Shown: piece by piece, positions 43,486-54,073 of the stretch | How the letters are laid out: each line of letters starts with the position of its first letter | Numbering within the stretch: the first letter of the stretch is position 1 | Assembly (NCBI GenBank): GCA_023091665.1 | Contig: JALJCQ010000015.1 | Location: forward strand, 1,488,001-1,552,000 | DNA: 64,000 nucleotides | Reading direction: 5' to 3' | Origin: Pythium myriotylum | Lineage: Eukaryota; Oomycota; Peronosporomycetes; Pythiales; Pythiaceae | Notes under the pieces: generated by a model | Told to the model about the DNA's origin: nothing | The model's database searches: none | Seen by the model: the letters and a program-made list of their open reading frames with translations, nothing else | Made by a program: the position numbers and the translations under genes

Positions 43486-44492
43486 ATGATGCGGCTCTGG
43501 AGCTCGTGGCGCTCGCGCGAGAGCGACCGCGCGGACGATGAGCATGAAGTGGAGCTCACGGACCTGGATCTGGAGAGCGGTCTCAGCGGCGACTCGCTCG
43601 CGGCTCCCCACGGCGTCGCGTTCGGGCGGCCGCGCGCGGAAGAGAGGCGGCGAATGGTGCGTGCGCGGGCTTGGGAGTGGGCTGCGTGTGGCTGCTGACG
43701 AGTGCGCGACAGGAACGAGAACTCGTGCTCCGATACGACACTCGTGAGCTCAAGCGCGGCGAGGCATGGTTCCTGATTGAGACGTCGTGGCTTGACGCCT
43801 GGATGGCATACATCCTCAGCGAAGATGACCCCGACTGTCCTGTGGTCAAGCCCGGACCGCTGACGAACTACTCACTCTTCGATCCGAAGGAGTACTGTTT
43901 GAAAAAAGACCTGATCGCCACGAAGCACTACCGGTGAGTGAGTAACGTGGCGAACCGTCGTTCGTGCCAATCTATACTAACACCACACCAGAGGAGTCAA
44001 CCCGATGGTTTACTCGCTGTACGCCGAGTTATACGGCACAGCCGGTGCAAAGCCCATCGCAAGGTAAAATCGGTGTCTCTGCCGATACCTCGATTCTTTT
44101 ATCTTGAATCGTACGTTTCTTCCAGGTGGACTCTAGACATCTACGCGACACCCGTCATGATAGACGACGTCAAAGAAATGCTTCACGGCTCGGAACTCAA
44201 GGCACGTGTTGAGGTGCAACAGTTGAACGAGCTATTCGATACCGAGGTGCATGTTGATCGAGCCGGAGACGAAAGTTTCTTGTACCGATGCTGCTGTCGG
44301 TGCGAGTTTTTGATCCCTTGCCTTGGCCGTCTCCTTGGGGGACCGACGTATTCGTCCCCTGATCCCGACAAGAAGAAGAAAAGGCGACGAAGCAAGAAGA
44401 AGAGGAGACGCTCGTACGATGATAGTGACGATGAAGGTGGGTCCTCAAGTGGCGAAGAGAACGAGTCAGAAACGCGCGGACTTTTGGGCTGA
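43486..44492 (+). CDS. DUSP-domain protein without a protease domain
   Basis: Four exons (43486-43656, 43713-43933, 43992-44063, 44126-44492) give 276 residues and close exactly. Residues 60-165 are a DUSP domain: GEAWFLIETSWLDAWMAYI, PGPLTNYSLFD, LKKDLIATKHYRGVNPMVYSLYAELYG. DUSP modules usually sit in ubiquitin-specific proteases, but no C19 protease follows. Instead there is a Cys cluster (YRCCCRCEFLIPCLG), which could be palmitoylated, then a Lys/Arg run and an acidic Ser-rich tail. Membrane attachment through the Cys cluster is an inference. The N-terminal MMRLWSSW is hydrophobic but short. Confidence 0.75.
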
Positions 44493-44605
44493 GTGCCGAA
44501 ATGAAGAAGACCTGTATTTATGAGGTTGGCGTGGAATGGTGCACATATAGACTTCTTTGTTCGGCTTGCTCCAAATGCAGTGTTGGCCCATGGTCACCCC
44601 AAATC

Positions 44606-45214
44606 TTATCCTCCCCACGATTGTTGGTGGACTTTTGAAGCTGGACGGAAGGGAATGACCCAAAGAATACCTGTCAACTGCATCATCACAATCCAGCTGC
44701 ATGTACTCAAAGGGAATGGGTGTGCTTACCACCAAACGGAGCAGGCCACCTGTCCAGCCTTTTCGGGGATGACCGCAAATCGTCGTTACGCGTAAAGTAT
44801 TCTGCCAACAATTTGCCATCTTCGAGTACTCGACCGTTGAAGAAAAGTTGGAGAGACCCGTCGTTGTGTTCCCGGTAGCTACTCTCTTGTTCGTAGTGCT
44901 CTTGGATTCGGTCCTGCAACGTTTTTGATCAGCAATTGGCACCAATACCTTCCGCTGGGGAGCTGACTCACTCGGACTTCAGTCACTGGTAGCGATAGAT
45001 GGAGGCGTAGCTCCAGTGGCTCCATGGTGCTATCCCTATAGTGTGCGAACGGTCGGGCATCACGCACCCAAACGTGGATGGTCCCATCCAAAGAGGACTG
45101 GAGCTTTCTTTGCAGGTGTGTGACTTTGCGACTTTCGGCCTCACGTAGTACGCGTTCGTAAGCGTACGTTCCGAGCGTGTGGTGCTCTGCCGAATCTGCC
45201 TTCTCGTCGCTCAT
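44606..45214 (-). CDS. Small ubiquitin-like-domain protein
   Basis: Three exons (45214-44972, 44913-44730, 44670-44606) give 163 residues and close exactly. The second half reads as a ubiquitin fold: DGSLQLFFNGRVLEDGKLLAEYF, the pattern of the beta3-beta4 hairpin and following turn. The first half would hold the first strands, starting at DGTIHVWVRD. There is no Gly-Gly tail for conjugation: it ends in SWGG only after an intron, so a role as ubiquitin-like modifier is doubtful. An unusual point is that its start codon overlaps the start codon of the opposite-strand gene. Confidence 0.6.
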
Positions 45215-48193
45215 GGCACTAGACCCACAATGCTCCGTGTCGCTTCGCAATCAAGATAGACGGGGACCACATCTCGATGGCTCGATGGCTCGGTTGAAGC
45301 CCTGCGTCCGAGGTGAAAGGAGTATCCCGACGCATGGATCGCCCACTTCGGCACTGACGATATCCGAGCGACAAGCAGGATCTCCAGGTATATTGTCCAC
45401 CCGGATCAAAGAGATGCGCGAAGAATGCTACACGCGCAACTGCGAGGAGGCGATTACTGCGGAGAGCAAACAACAGCAGCAGCAGCGCATGCTGCGATAT
45501 CATGGGCGGTGGAATGCCTTACGTAGGTTCTACGCGATCGTATGTGAGCGACTACCCAAAGGGAAGCAAAAGATCTGGTTGCGACGGCTAGTCGAAAAGA
45601 TTCATAGCGCAATCGTGGGGTCCGTGGCGACGTTACCGCAGATGGAGATCGCGTGCACGGATGCTCTGCAATCGCTCGTTCTATCTCGATCTGCGTGGAA
45701 TGATATATTACGCTCGCTTCGCGAAGCCTTTGAACCATTTCAGAGGGACGATCCATCTAGAATCGATCTCCGGGAGTTTGTGTGTGCGTGCATTGTGCTG
45801 GACCGGTGGCAAGACGGTGAAGTTCGAATTCTGGCACTTTGGATGGACGAATACTCCTTGCCTGTCCGCCCGGTCGGAGATATGGCTATCAGTGTAGTGG
45901 ATGTGAGGCGAATCTTCATGACGCCATGTGCTGGCACTGCTGACGAACAGTCAATGGAGCCTTTTGTTGTGCAAGTGGAATCAATGGCCGCAAGTCACGT
46001 GTGGATTCAGACCACAGTTCTGAAAACATTCGCGGGTACGTTTGTGCGCTGTACATCAAGCTGCTAGCATTATTGTTTAATCTTTTTTTCTCAAACACTA
46101 GCGACGTCGAGTTCATTGCGAGACCTACTGAAAGCGCTTTGTTGGAGAAGACTAATCGAAGACATGCGGCTCGAATACTTTCGTAACGCATACGTCGAGG
46201 CGATGGCCCGCGTGGAACGAGAGGAAACCAGTTGTCGTTTAGCGGCGGCAATGCACTTGTGGAAGCTACGAGAGCCCCGTGTGCGTTTTGCCCGATGGAA
46301 AGATTTTGTGGTGGTGAAGAAGTCAATGCGTAGAGGAGACGAGCACTATCTGAAGTGGTCAAGACACAAGGCCATTCTTCGGCTGAAACAAAATCAAGAC
46401 AGAGTTGAACAACTAAAGCGCATGATGGCGCTCGCACGAGTGACTCAGTGCAACTCCCTGTTGCATTGGACACTAAATGGCTGGCGGCAGTTCTGCGTTT
46501 CTATGAGAGAGATGTATGTGTCAATGCAGAAGGCGTGGTGTGTGAGCCCTACTTTATTTCTAATACTGAGTTTGTAGTCATCGAGCATCACTACATCGCA
46601 GCGTCCGATATCACCAACACGTTTTGGTCTGGCGGTCGTGGCAAGCTCTCGTTGAGTTCATGGAGGTTAGTGATGGCTTCATCATCGAAGGAAGTGAAGT
46701 TCGGAATCGTGGACATAACGGATGTTCATCTCGCTAGGCTGGTCGATCCGAGAAAGCTCGTCGTCAGGTTATGCTCGACCGCTTCATTGCACATCGTCAT
46801 CGCAAGGGTGAGAGTATTTGTTGGGGTATAATACGCTCAATGGTGAGAAATGAAATTGACGTTTTCATTCTGTGCTCAAGTATTGAGAGAGTCATGGAAG
46901 GAGTGGATTTTCGTGTATCGCCGACAAAGAGAGATAGGCTCGGCGATACTCCTCGAGCAACAGCTACATCAAGAGATCAGAGCGCAGCGCCAGGAGGAAA
47001 CCGAGCACGCAAACATGGCTCTAGAAGATGCTCTTAGCCACTTTGTCCAAGAGCGTGATCGCCAGCTGGAGGAGCAGGCACACCAGCGTTCTTTCCAAGA
47101 AGCAACAGAGCGCGTACGCATCTCTCGGAAGCTTAAGCAGCAGGAAGATGAGCGAACGAGATTAAAGAAGGCACGCGAGGAGCGTTTGGTGAGTGAGACG
47201 GATGTTGCGTGGGCCCGTATTGGGGATCGTGTCGCTACAGAAGTGCGCAAATCCACGATCGACTGGTTCGCTTCTTCAGATGGTGCAAAGGCTGTGCATG
47301 CTGAAGCTTCCGAGATCTTCGAGAGGGATCCAGTGATGATTCAGAAGGCGTTGATAGATAATCCCCAGGCATTCGCTATACCTGGGTGTCGCTGGCAGCT
47401 TCGCCTAGAAGATTATGGAGGGCGGTTTGCCAAACCATTCTATATCAACCTCGAAACACTCGAGAAGTTTGTGTGCGATGAGCTCGTGATGGAAAACTGC
47501 GAGTCAATCGCTAAGGAAGTGCTAATCCAGCGCAAAATTGAAGAGGCTCGTGAGCGCCTCCGGGCCAAAGCAAGCAACGCTCACCGCGAGAGGCAGCAGC
47601 ACGAGGCTGCAGTCAAGATCCAGATGCTCTTTCGCTGTCGTCACGCATTGCTGGTCATGCGTGCTCGCATCCGCACGACGTTCGTCAAGCGGGTCGAGCC
47701 AACAACAGGCGACGCAGTTTACTTCAATATCTCCAAGCAAGAGAGTCGGCGGCGGCCGCCTCGACTTATCGGCTCAGATGAACCGCTTATCCCAGTGGAG
47801 TCGTCAACGTGGGTCCGCCGAATCGATGATGACGGCAACAACTACTATCTTCATTTGGTGGGTGGCGAGACCTCGTGGGCCCCGCCGGCGCACCACCTGA
47901 TGTGCATTAAGTGCAAGCACAACTTTGCTACACGCCGATGGAACGAGACAGGTCGTCGCTACTGCGTCGTGTGCTTTGCTGAGGGACTGAAGAAGGCCAG
48001 CTTCACGCCGGTGGCGACGTGGACCAAGCTGAGTGTACAGCCCGCAAAGTGTCTCGTGTGCCGCAACAGCCTCGCGGAGGTCGAGTGCCACGAGTGCCGA
48101 GGAGACACGACGTGCTGGAACTGCTGCCAGGCCGTCCACCGCAACCCGAGGCTTGCCGCGCACCGAGAGATGGAGTCCCTCGTGCACAGGTAG
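45213..48193 (+). CDS. SFI1-like repeat protein with IQ, WW and Cys-rich C-terminal domains
   Basis: Five exons (45213-46035, 46102-46537, 46578-46665, 46738-46807, 46881-48193) give 909 residues and close exactly. The middle exons encode SFI1/centrin-binding-like repeats with the tryptophan pattern (YLKWSRHKAILRLKQ, LLHWTLNGWRQF, VWRSWQALVEFME, RESWKEWIFVYRR). After a coiled coil come one IQ motif (AAVKIQMLFRCRHALLVMRAR), a WW domain (STWVRRIDDDGNNYYLHLVG, then ETSWAPP) and a Cys-rich C-terminus (CIKCKHNF, CVVC, CLVC, CHEC, CWNCC). SFI1-like repeats bind centrin at centrioles or basal bodies. The start may be the later Met at 45283 or 45414. Confidence 0.7.
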
Positions 48194-48389
48194 TCGCAAA
48201 AGAGATCTCAGCCATTCTCCGGAGGCCCATGGGCCGAGTGTTCAAATCCAAGCAGACCCGTGGGCTTTTGTGCCGACGGGTCGGTTTTAGTAGAACGGTC
48301 CAAACGTTAACCGGTAGCTCTTGAACCGGGCTCGCTTGACATGGCACCAAGAAGAGAGCGACGTTGGATCGGAAGCTGCCGGCGCCACC

Positions 48390-49449
48390 ATGAGCACGGC
48401 GGAAGAGCAGAAGCAGCTGGGCAATGAGGAGTTCAACGTGAAGAACTACGCCAAGGCCATCGAGCACTACAGCGAGGTGCGCACGCGCGAGGAGAAACCT
48501 CGCGGCGAAGAGTGACTGACGCGGACCGATGCGTGGCACAGGCCATCCGACTCGCCCCGGACAACCACATCTACTACTCCAACCGAAGGTACGAGTCCTC
48601 GCTCGTGCCGACTCCGTGGCTTTTTTTCTTACTCTTGGCTCAGCGCTGCGTACGGCGCGGCCGGGAACTGGGAGGCTGCGGAGGCAGACGCCAAGGAGTG
48701 CGTGCGCCGCAACCCCGGGTTTGCCAAGGGATACCACCGCCTTGCCAACGCGCAGAAACAGCTTGGCAAAAACGAGGAGGCGCTCGCAACACTGCGCGCT
48801 GCTCAGTCGGCTGTGGCCGATGCGGATAAGAATCCAGGCATCAAGAAACTCATGAATGACCTCAACAAAGAGGCATCTCCTGCAAATGGAGGCCGAACGG
48901 TGCCGCCGCACGTTGCGAGGGAATTGCAAGAGCTTCAGCCGCAGTTCCTCAGCATCCAACGAGAGCTAGAGCAGGTGAGTATCATCTTTGGGTGCGATGG
49001 GCTTTGCTGCATTCAGCTCACAGCGAAAACGTTTCCTCAGATTGAGTCAAAGTTGTCGGCTCTGTCGCGCCAGAAGAAGCGGGTGTCTCTCGTTGAGACA
49101 GAAATCAAAGAGCTCCCAGAAAGCACTAACACATTCCAAAGCGTCGGTACGTATGCTGAATTTGGAACGATTTGATACGCGAGGGCTGACATTCTGAGCT
49201 ATGCAAGGCAAAATGTTTCTTCAGACGACTGCGGCTGAGAACGCATCGATCCTCAAGTCAGAGACAAAGAAAATTGACGACCAGATATCGTCCTTGGAGG
49301 TTTGCCTTCTTCATTATCATGCACTAAGTTCGTTGTTTTACGTTTCTCTGTGTCTTGTGTAGGCTCGCAAGCAGTACCTTTCCCGCCAGAAGACTTCGAT
49401 TGAAGAAAACATTACGGAGCTTTTGGCTCAGTGTACGACGGGCAACTGA
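48390..49449 (+). CDS. TPR co-chaperone domain fused to prefoldin subunit 1
   Basis: Six exons (48390-48476, 48542-48588, 48644-48974, 49041-49146, 49208-49299, 49363-49449) give 249 residues with exact closure. Residues 1-115 are Hop/STI1-type TPRs: LGNEEFNVKNYAKAIEHYSEAIRLAPDNHIYYSNR, then GFAKGYHRLANAQKQLGKNEEAL. Residues 138-246 are a prefoldin subunit 1 hairpin coil: IESKLSALSRQKKRVSLVETEI, then the beta hairpin VGKMFLQT and LEARKQYLSRQKTSIEENI. The prefoldin chain delivers unfolded actin and tubulin to the CCT chaperonin; TPRs bind Hsp70/Hsp90 tails. The joint lies within one exon, so the fusion is certain at DNA level. Function as a bridge is an inference. Confidence 0.88.
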
Positions 49450-49624
49450 AATAGCATGAATAGTTCATTGTGGTCAAGACTCGGTATATTGACGCAGAGG
49501 CTGTAGGCCGTGGGATGAATAGAGGATGTGTAGGCTGGGGCCTGGATTTACGACTCATCCTCGTCTTCGTCTGTTGTCAACTTCACAGCAGTGCGTCAGT
49601 ATGATAACGCATCACACAAGGAGA

Positions 49625-49970
49625 TCAATTCTGAGAACGAACCCGTTTGTTGAGCTCCTCAATGGTCTTGATGAGCTCGGCATTCTTCTTCTTGAGCTCT
49701 TCGTTCTCGGCTCGCAGTGCGTCGATGTCGACCCCTGTAGGGGCCCCCATGAAGCGTTTGATGTAGTCCACCGCGTTTGCGGGCTTGTCAGACTCCTCGT
49801 ACAGACCCACGAGCACTTTGGTGAGTGCATCCACGACACCACTCTTTTCGAGGTACTTTCGGTATTCCTCTTTCTTCGAGTCTGGCGTCTGCAAGCCCGC
49901 TGTTGAGTCGTGGTGCAGTCCGCTCTCGTGTTATGGTCACTCTGCGCACCTGGTACGTCGCTCCACTCAT
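49625..49970 (-). CDS. MYCBP: MYCBP (AMY-1)-like protein
   Basis: Two exons (49970-49950, 49888-49625; 61-bp intron) give 94 residues. The body PDSKKEEYRKYLEKSGVVDALTKVLVGLYEES is very close to animal MYCBP, followed by KPANAVDYIKRFMG and a C-terminal coiled coil. A short first exon supplies the ATG and MSGATYQ; the body alone would start on a TTG codon. In animals this small helical protein binds Myc and also A-kinase anchoring proteins in cilia. It is divergent from the OSBP gene (328 bp between starts). Confidence 0.88.
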
Positions 49971-50298
49971 CACTTTCCAAGTGTTCGCCGGTAAGAGATC
50001 CAATGCCGTTTGGCAGCGCGACTGCGGAAGGTCACGCTGGAGAGCAGCCAGCTCACTTGCTTCAAGAGGAAATAACCGAAGTTGCTCATTAAGAGTACGC
50101 AGGTCTCAATATGAATGTAGAGTTGCCATATGAAGACTACCAGTTGTTTGTGTGCGGCACCTTTCGAAGCGAGGGGCAAAACGACGCGCAACAACGTGAC
50201 GCTAGGTGGAGAGCGAGATCCAGACGCTACGCGCGACGAGAAGCCGGCGGCCGCCCGGAGACCCGAACACTGCGAGAAGACACGAAAGGGGGAGAGAG

Positions 50299-53097
50299 AT
50301 GCAGGCGCTCCAGGACTACCAGCAGCGCCTGACTGATCTCGTCCACCACGACGTGAGTGGTCTGCGCGCGAGAAGCGCCCGGCTGACACGACTGACCTCT
50401 TCTTCTCGTGCTAAACCGCAGCGAGAGCGTAAGCAGCCGCTGACCTCGCTCCCGAGCTTCGATGCCACGTGCATGAAGGAGGGCTATCTCCAGAAGAAAG
50501 GCCAGCGCTTTAAGAGCTGGAAGCGCCGCTGGTTCGTGTGCAATGGCCGCACACTCTCCTACTACATCAGCCGCAAGGATCGCAAGCCGAACGCCGTCAT
50601 CCCTCTTGAGAGTTGCACGGTCGAAGACGGCGGCCTCAGTGAGACGTGGAACTCGCCGCGCATCAATATTACGGATGGAGTGAGTGGCACCATGTACTGC
50701 CTCTCGGCCGAGGAAGCCGAGGTCGTGACCGCGTGGCTCAATGTGCTGCGAACTGCAGTCGCCAAAGTTCTAGAAGGTAAAGCGTCTGCTTCAAATTCGA
50801 AGCCGAAAAGCGCACCCGCACCCGCACCCGCTCGCGAGAAGCCTGCTGATAACACTGCAGCAGTCAAGACTCTGGCCGACTACAGTGATGACGATCTGGA
50901 CCGCGTCAAACAGCCACCGGCCGCTCCTTTGCCTCGCTCAGTATCCCTCATTTCAGGCGATTCTGTAGCTGATATCAAGCGCCCCACGCGATTGGTATCG
51001 GGTCCCACTCACCTCGGCGCTCGCGGAACTCGCGCCAAGACGCAGCACCAACCAACCAGCATCTCGCTTGAGAATGAGTTGGCCAGCGGACTTGATATGC
51101 TTGAAACGTTGCTCAGCACTCGTGGTTCGGCTTCGCGCCACACTCTCGTCTTCCGCCCCCTCGCGGCCTCGAACGGCGTGCTAAAGAGTCTCGGTACAGA
51201 TCCGGGTGGGGTCAAGTTGTATGCACGAGCCAGTGCTGTCCTCCCAGTGCCGTCTGAAGTGGCGGCGTATTACATCACTGACCATGCAAAGCGAGCCGAG
51301 TGGGATATCCACTTTCCCCGCTCAACCCACGTTGCTTCATTTGACGAGTCCACCGAGCTGATCCACCTGACTGGAGGCTTCCAGCAGATCAGCTCGACAG
51401 GGCCATTCCTCCCGCATCACCTTGCAGCTGCGCTTGGCTCTGCAATTGGTGCATTAGCTGCGCCGTCGTGGGAAACAACACTGTTGGGCGCAATATTCGC
51501 GGGACTTTTGACTGCCGTGGTCAACTCGATGGACCTGAGTGCTACGTATTTCCCACGTGACGTCTTGCTGGTACGACATGTACGAGAATCGTCAGCTCCC
51601 TCTGTGAGCGACTTAGTCGACACAGTTGGAGATGACTCTCAGCCGGTTGTCACGATTCTGGAGAAGTCCGTCGTAAACGAACTAAAACCAGAATCTGCTG
51701 CAGTTGTGCGTGCTCATGTTGGCCTCAGCGGCTGGCTGCTTGAACCGGTTGACGGTAACCGGACTCGAGCAACCTACATCTCGGACTTGGATGTGAAGGG
51801 CTTGACATCGCGTGAGACCAAGAAGAGGTTTCTACTGGAGCGACTCGACTGTGTGTCAGTGCTACTGGAGCACATCACTCAAGCTCAGCTGTGCGGTGGT
51901 GACGCGGCAATTGATGAGGATAGAGCGAGCATTGACGGGGAACGGAATGAGGACGACGAGGACAGTGTTGCTTTCATTGAAGACCAAGGTGATGAAGGGT
52001 TAGGATCAAGTGAGTTCCATCCAAGTGTGTACATGAAAGGCATGATGCAAATTCCAACAGGTGGATTAAAGCTAGTCGACAAAGAAGTGGCCAAGAAGCA
52101 GGGCGGTGTGTTGAAAGACGTGATCAAGTCTGCTGGTGCCAAAATCCTTGAAGGCAAGGGTACTGTCAGTCTTTCGCTTCCAGTCCGCATTTTCGAACCG
52201 CGGACGAATCTCGAGCGTATTGTTGATCTGTTCCTCTACGGCCCTACATTCTTGAACTCTGCTGCAGAACAAGTGGACCCAATTGAGCGTTTCAAGTTGG
52301 TGATGACCTTTGCAGTCGCAGGAATGCATCACAGTGTGGGACAACTCAAACCCTTCAACCCAATCCTCGGTGAGACCTACCAAACCGCGTTCAACGACGG
52401 AACCGAGGTTTGTTGTGAGCACACTAGTCACCACCCACCGATCAGCAATTTCCAACTAGTTGGCAAGCGGTACAATATCTCGGGATATATCCTGTGGCAC
52501 GGAACATTCAGTATGAAATCAAACGCGGTAATCCAGAACAACCGAGGACCAATCCGGGTTGGGTTCGACGACGGCACCGTCATCTCCTACAATCTCCCGG
52601 TGATGCAAAGTGGTGGCTTCCTTTGGGGGGATCGCACAGTTGAGCTCACGGGCAGCGCTCTATTCGAGGACAAGAAGAATAATTTGGCGTGTGAGCTGAA
52701 GTTCAATCCAGACGAGAAGAAGGGTATGGGTGGTATGTTCTCTGCGAGCAAGTCTCCGTCTGACCAGGTTCGCGGCGTCATCGTGAACACCGCGACTGGG
52801 TCGGAGCTGTGTGAAGTCTCGGGCTCGTGGCTTGAGAGTCTTCGCTTTGCGGACAAGGCGTACTGGGTGTATGGTCGTGAGCGAAGTGGTTACACGCTGC
52901 CACTTCCGGAGGACCAAGTCCTGGTCTCCGACTCGCGGAACCGCGAAGATTTGCGGTATCTAGCTGCGAACGATTTGGACACGGCTCAGGACTGGAAGGT
53001 TCGCCTGGAGGTGCTCCAGCGAGCCGACCGCAAGATTCGGAACGAAGGGCGTCGCTCGAACCATTGGTCGTACAAGGAAGAACGGAACGGCCACTAG
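50299..53097 (+). CDS. PH-START-ORD oxysterol-binding-related protein
   Basis: Exons 50299-50352 and 50422-53097 give 909 residues; the intron is a multiple of three long (69 bp), so the frame looks continuous without splicing. A PH domain covers about residues 35-135 (EGYLQKKGQRFKSWKRRWFVC). A START-like lipid-binding region spans about 280-505 (KLYARASAVLPVPSEVAAYY). The OSBP-related domain is at about 585-870 with KPFNPILGETY and EHTSHHPPIS, where the fingerprint EQVSHHPP is slightly altered. ORPs move sterols or phosphoinositides between membranes at contact sites. The combined START and ORD in one chain suggests two lipid cargoes. Confidence 0.9.
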   Translation: MQALQDYQQRLTDLVHHDVSGLRARSARLTRLTSSSRAKPQRERKQPLTSLPSFDATCMKEGYLQKKGQRFKSWKRRWFVCNGRTLSYYISRKDRKPNAVIPLESCTVEDGGLSETWNSPRINITDGVSGTMYCLSAEEAEVVTAWLNVLRTAVAKVLEGKASASNSKPKSAPAPAPAREKPADNTAAVKTLADYSDDDLDRVKQPPAAPLPRSVSLISGDSVADIKRPTRLVSGPTHLGARGTRAKTQHQPTSISLENELASGLDMLETLLSTRGSASRHTLVFRPLAASNGVLKSLGTDPGGVKLYARASAVLPVPSEVAAYYITDHAKRAEWDIHFPRSTHVASFDESTELIHLTGGFQQISSTGPFLPHHLAAALGSAIGALAAPSWETTLLGAIFAGLLTAVVNSMDLSATYFPRDVLLVRHVRESSAPSVSDLVDTVGDDSQPVVTILEKSVVNELKPESAAVVRAHVGLSGWLLEPVDGNRTRATYISDLDVKGLTSRETKKRFLLERLDCVSVLLEHITQAQLCGGDAAIDEDRASIDGERNEDDEDSVAFIEDQGDEGLGSSEFHPSVYMKGMMQIPTGGLKLVDKEVAKKQGGVLKDVIKSAGAKILEGKGTVSLSLPVRIFEPRTNLERIVDLFLYGPTFLNSAAEQVDPIERFKLVMTFAVAGMHHSVGQLKPFNPILGETYQTAFNDGTEVCCEHTSHHPPISNFQLVGKRYNISGYILWHGTFSMKSNAVIQNNRGPIRVGFDDGTVISYNLPVMQSGGFLWGDRTVELTGSALFEDKKNNLACELKFNPDEKKGMGGMFSASKSPSDQVRGVIVNTATGSELCEVSGSWLESLRFADKAYWVYGRERSGYTLPLPEDQVLVSDSRNREDLRYLAANDLDTAQDWKVRLEVLQRADRKIRNEGRRSNHWSYKEERNGH

Positions 53098-53261
53098 TGT
53101 AATACTAGATCTCCTCCTTTTTGGAACTGCTTTGAGTAGCACAATATACGCATCGTGTTTGATATACAATTACTCTTTTTATCCATCGTCTAGTCGCGCC
53201 CAAGGTCTGGATTCCGTCGCCAGTCTCGAGCGCGTCCGGAGATGCTGTCATCTTCTCCTGT

Positions 53262-53588
53262 TTAGATCTTCTGTGCGTATGGTTGTTGGGCCTGCGGCGG
53301 GTAGGCCTGCGGCGGGTAACCCTGCGGTGGGTAGCCCTGCGGAGGGTAGCCCTGCGGAGGGTAGCCTTGCGGCGGGTAGCCCTGCGGCGGGTAGCCTTGC
53401 GGAGGGTATCCTTGTTGCGGGTAGCCCGGCTGAGCGACGTAGCCTGGCTGCACGACGACGGGCTGGACGTAGACGTGGTCCGTGTGGTGGGCCTGGCGGC
53501 GGCGGTCGTCGTCAGCTGCGGACGCGCAGCAGGCGCCGCAGAGGGCGCCGAGGCAGCAGCACTCGAGCATATCGCATCCGTCGTCCAT
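53262..53588 (-). CDS. Small Cys-rich protein with GYPPQ tandem repeats
   Basis: A single exon of 108 residues. The first 25 residues hold a Cys-rich run (MLECCCLGALCGACC), as in CYSTM-type membrane-attached proteins, then a charged linker RRRQAHHTDHVYVQP. The C-terminal half is about eight tandem QGYPP pentapeptides. At DNA level this is a 15-bp tandem repeat. GYPPQ-rich tails occur in rhodopsin, annexin and stress-response proteins where they promote assembly. The Cys run may be palmitoylated. Role unknown. It is convergent with the ORP gene. Confidence 0.75.
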   Translation of the reverse strand: MDDGCDMLECCCLGALCGACCASAADDDRRRQAHHTDHVYVQPVVVQPGYVAQPGYPQQGYPPQGYPPQGYPPQGYPPQGYPPQGYPPQGYPPQAYPPQAQQPYAQKI

Positions 53589-54073
53589 GGTGGCGTGGGC
53601 TTCTTCTTCCTTCCTTCGTGGGGATTCTTGAACTGGAGTTGAGAGCTGGCTGCTGCGTTAGACTCATCGTAAGCTCAAGCACGCGCCAAGTGACCGAGAC
53701 TGACTCGACGGTGAGAAATGCCGAGGCCCGATGGGTAACACTTCGCAATTTTAACCAATCAAAGCGGTGGTTTCGCAAGACCTAACCCACGCGAACCGAA
53801 GACTGCTCATCTCGCGTGATTGTGGCACCCTCCATCGAGATTGGAAACGCGAAATCAAATTCTTACCAAAGTAGACATGTTTACCATATTATTCACATAG
53901 GGGGAGCTCTTCAACCTTGTTTTGGATTGGATGCACCTGGTTTTGGTACTTCAGACTCAACACGCCCAATGTTGCTCGTATGTGGATCTCTTGGCGCCGT
54001 GTTGCGCCAACGTGGCGCTTCCCCCCTCCAAGAGGGCCGCCCACAGCTCGACGTGCTCAAGAACGAAGGAAGG
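53589..54073. other. Divergent promoter region, no gene seen
   Basis: An open frame continues upstream of the EMC1 start codon for about 85 codons, but the ATG at 54074 begins a clear signal peptide, so the upstream part is treated as non-coding. No other signal was found. Confidence 0.4.

Noticed and set aside
50353..50421. Reading the OSBP gene without splicing
   Set aside because: The 69 bp has a GTGAGT donor and CCGCAG acceptor and interrupts an otherwise conserved helix; its length being a multiple of three explains the continuous frame.
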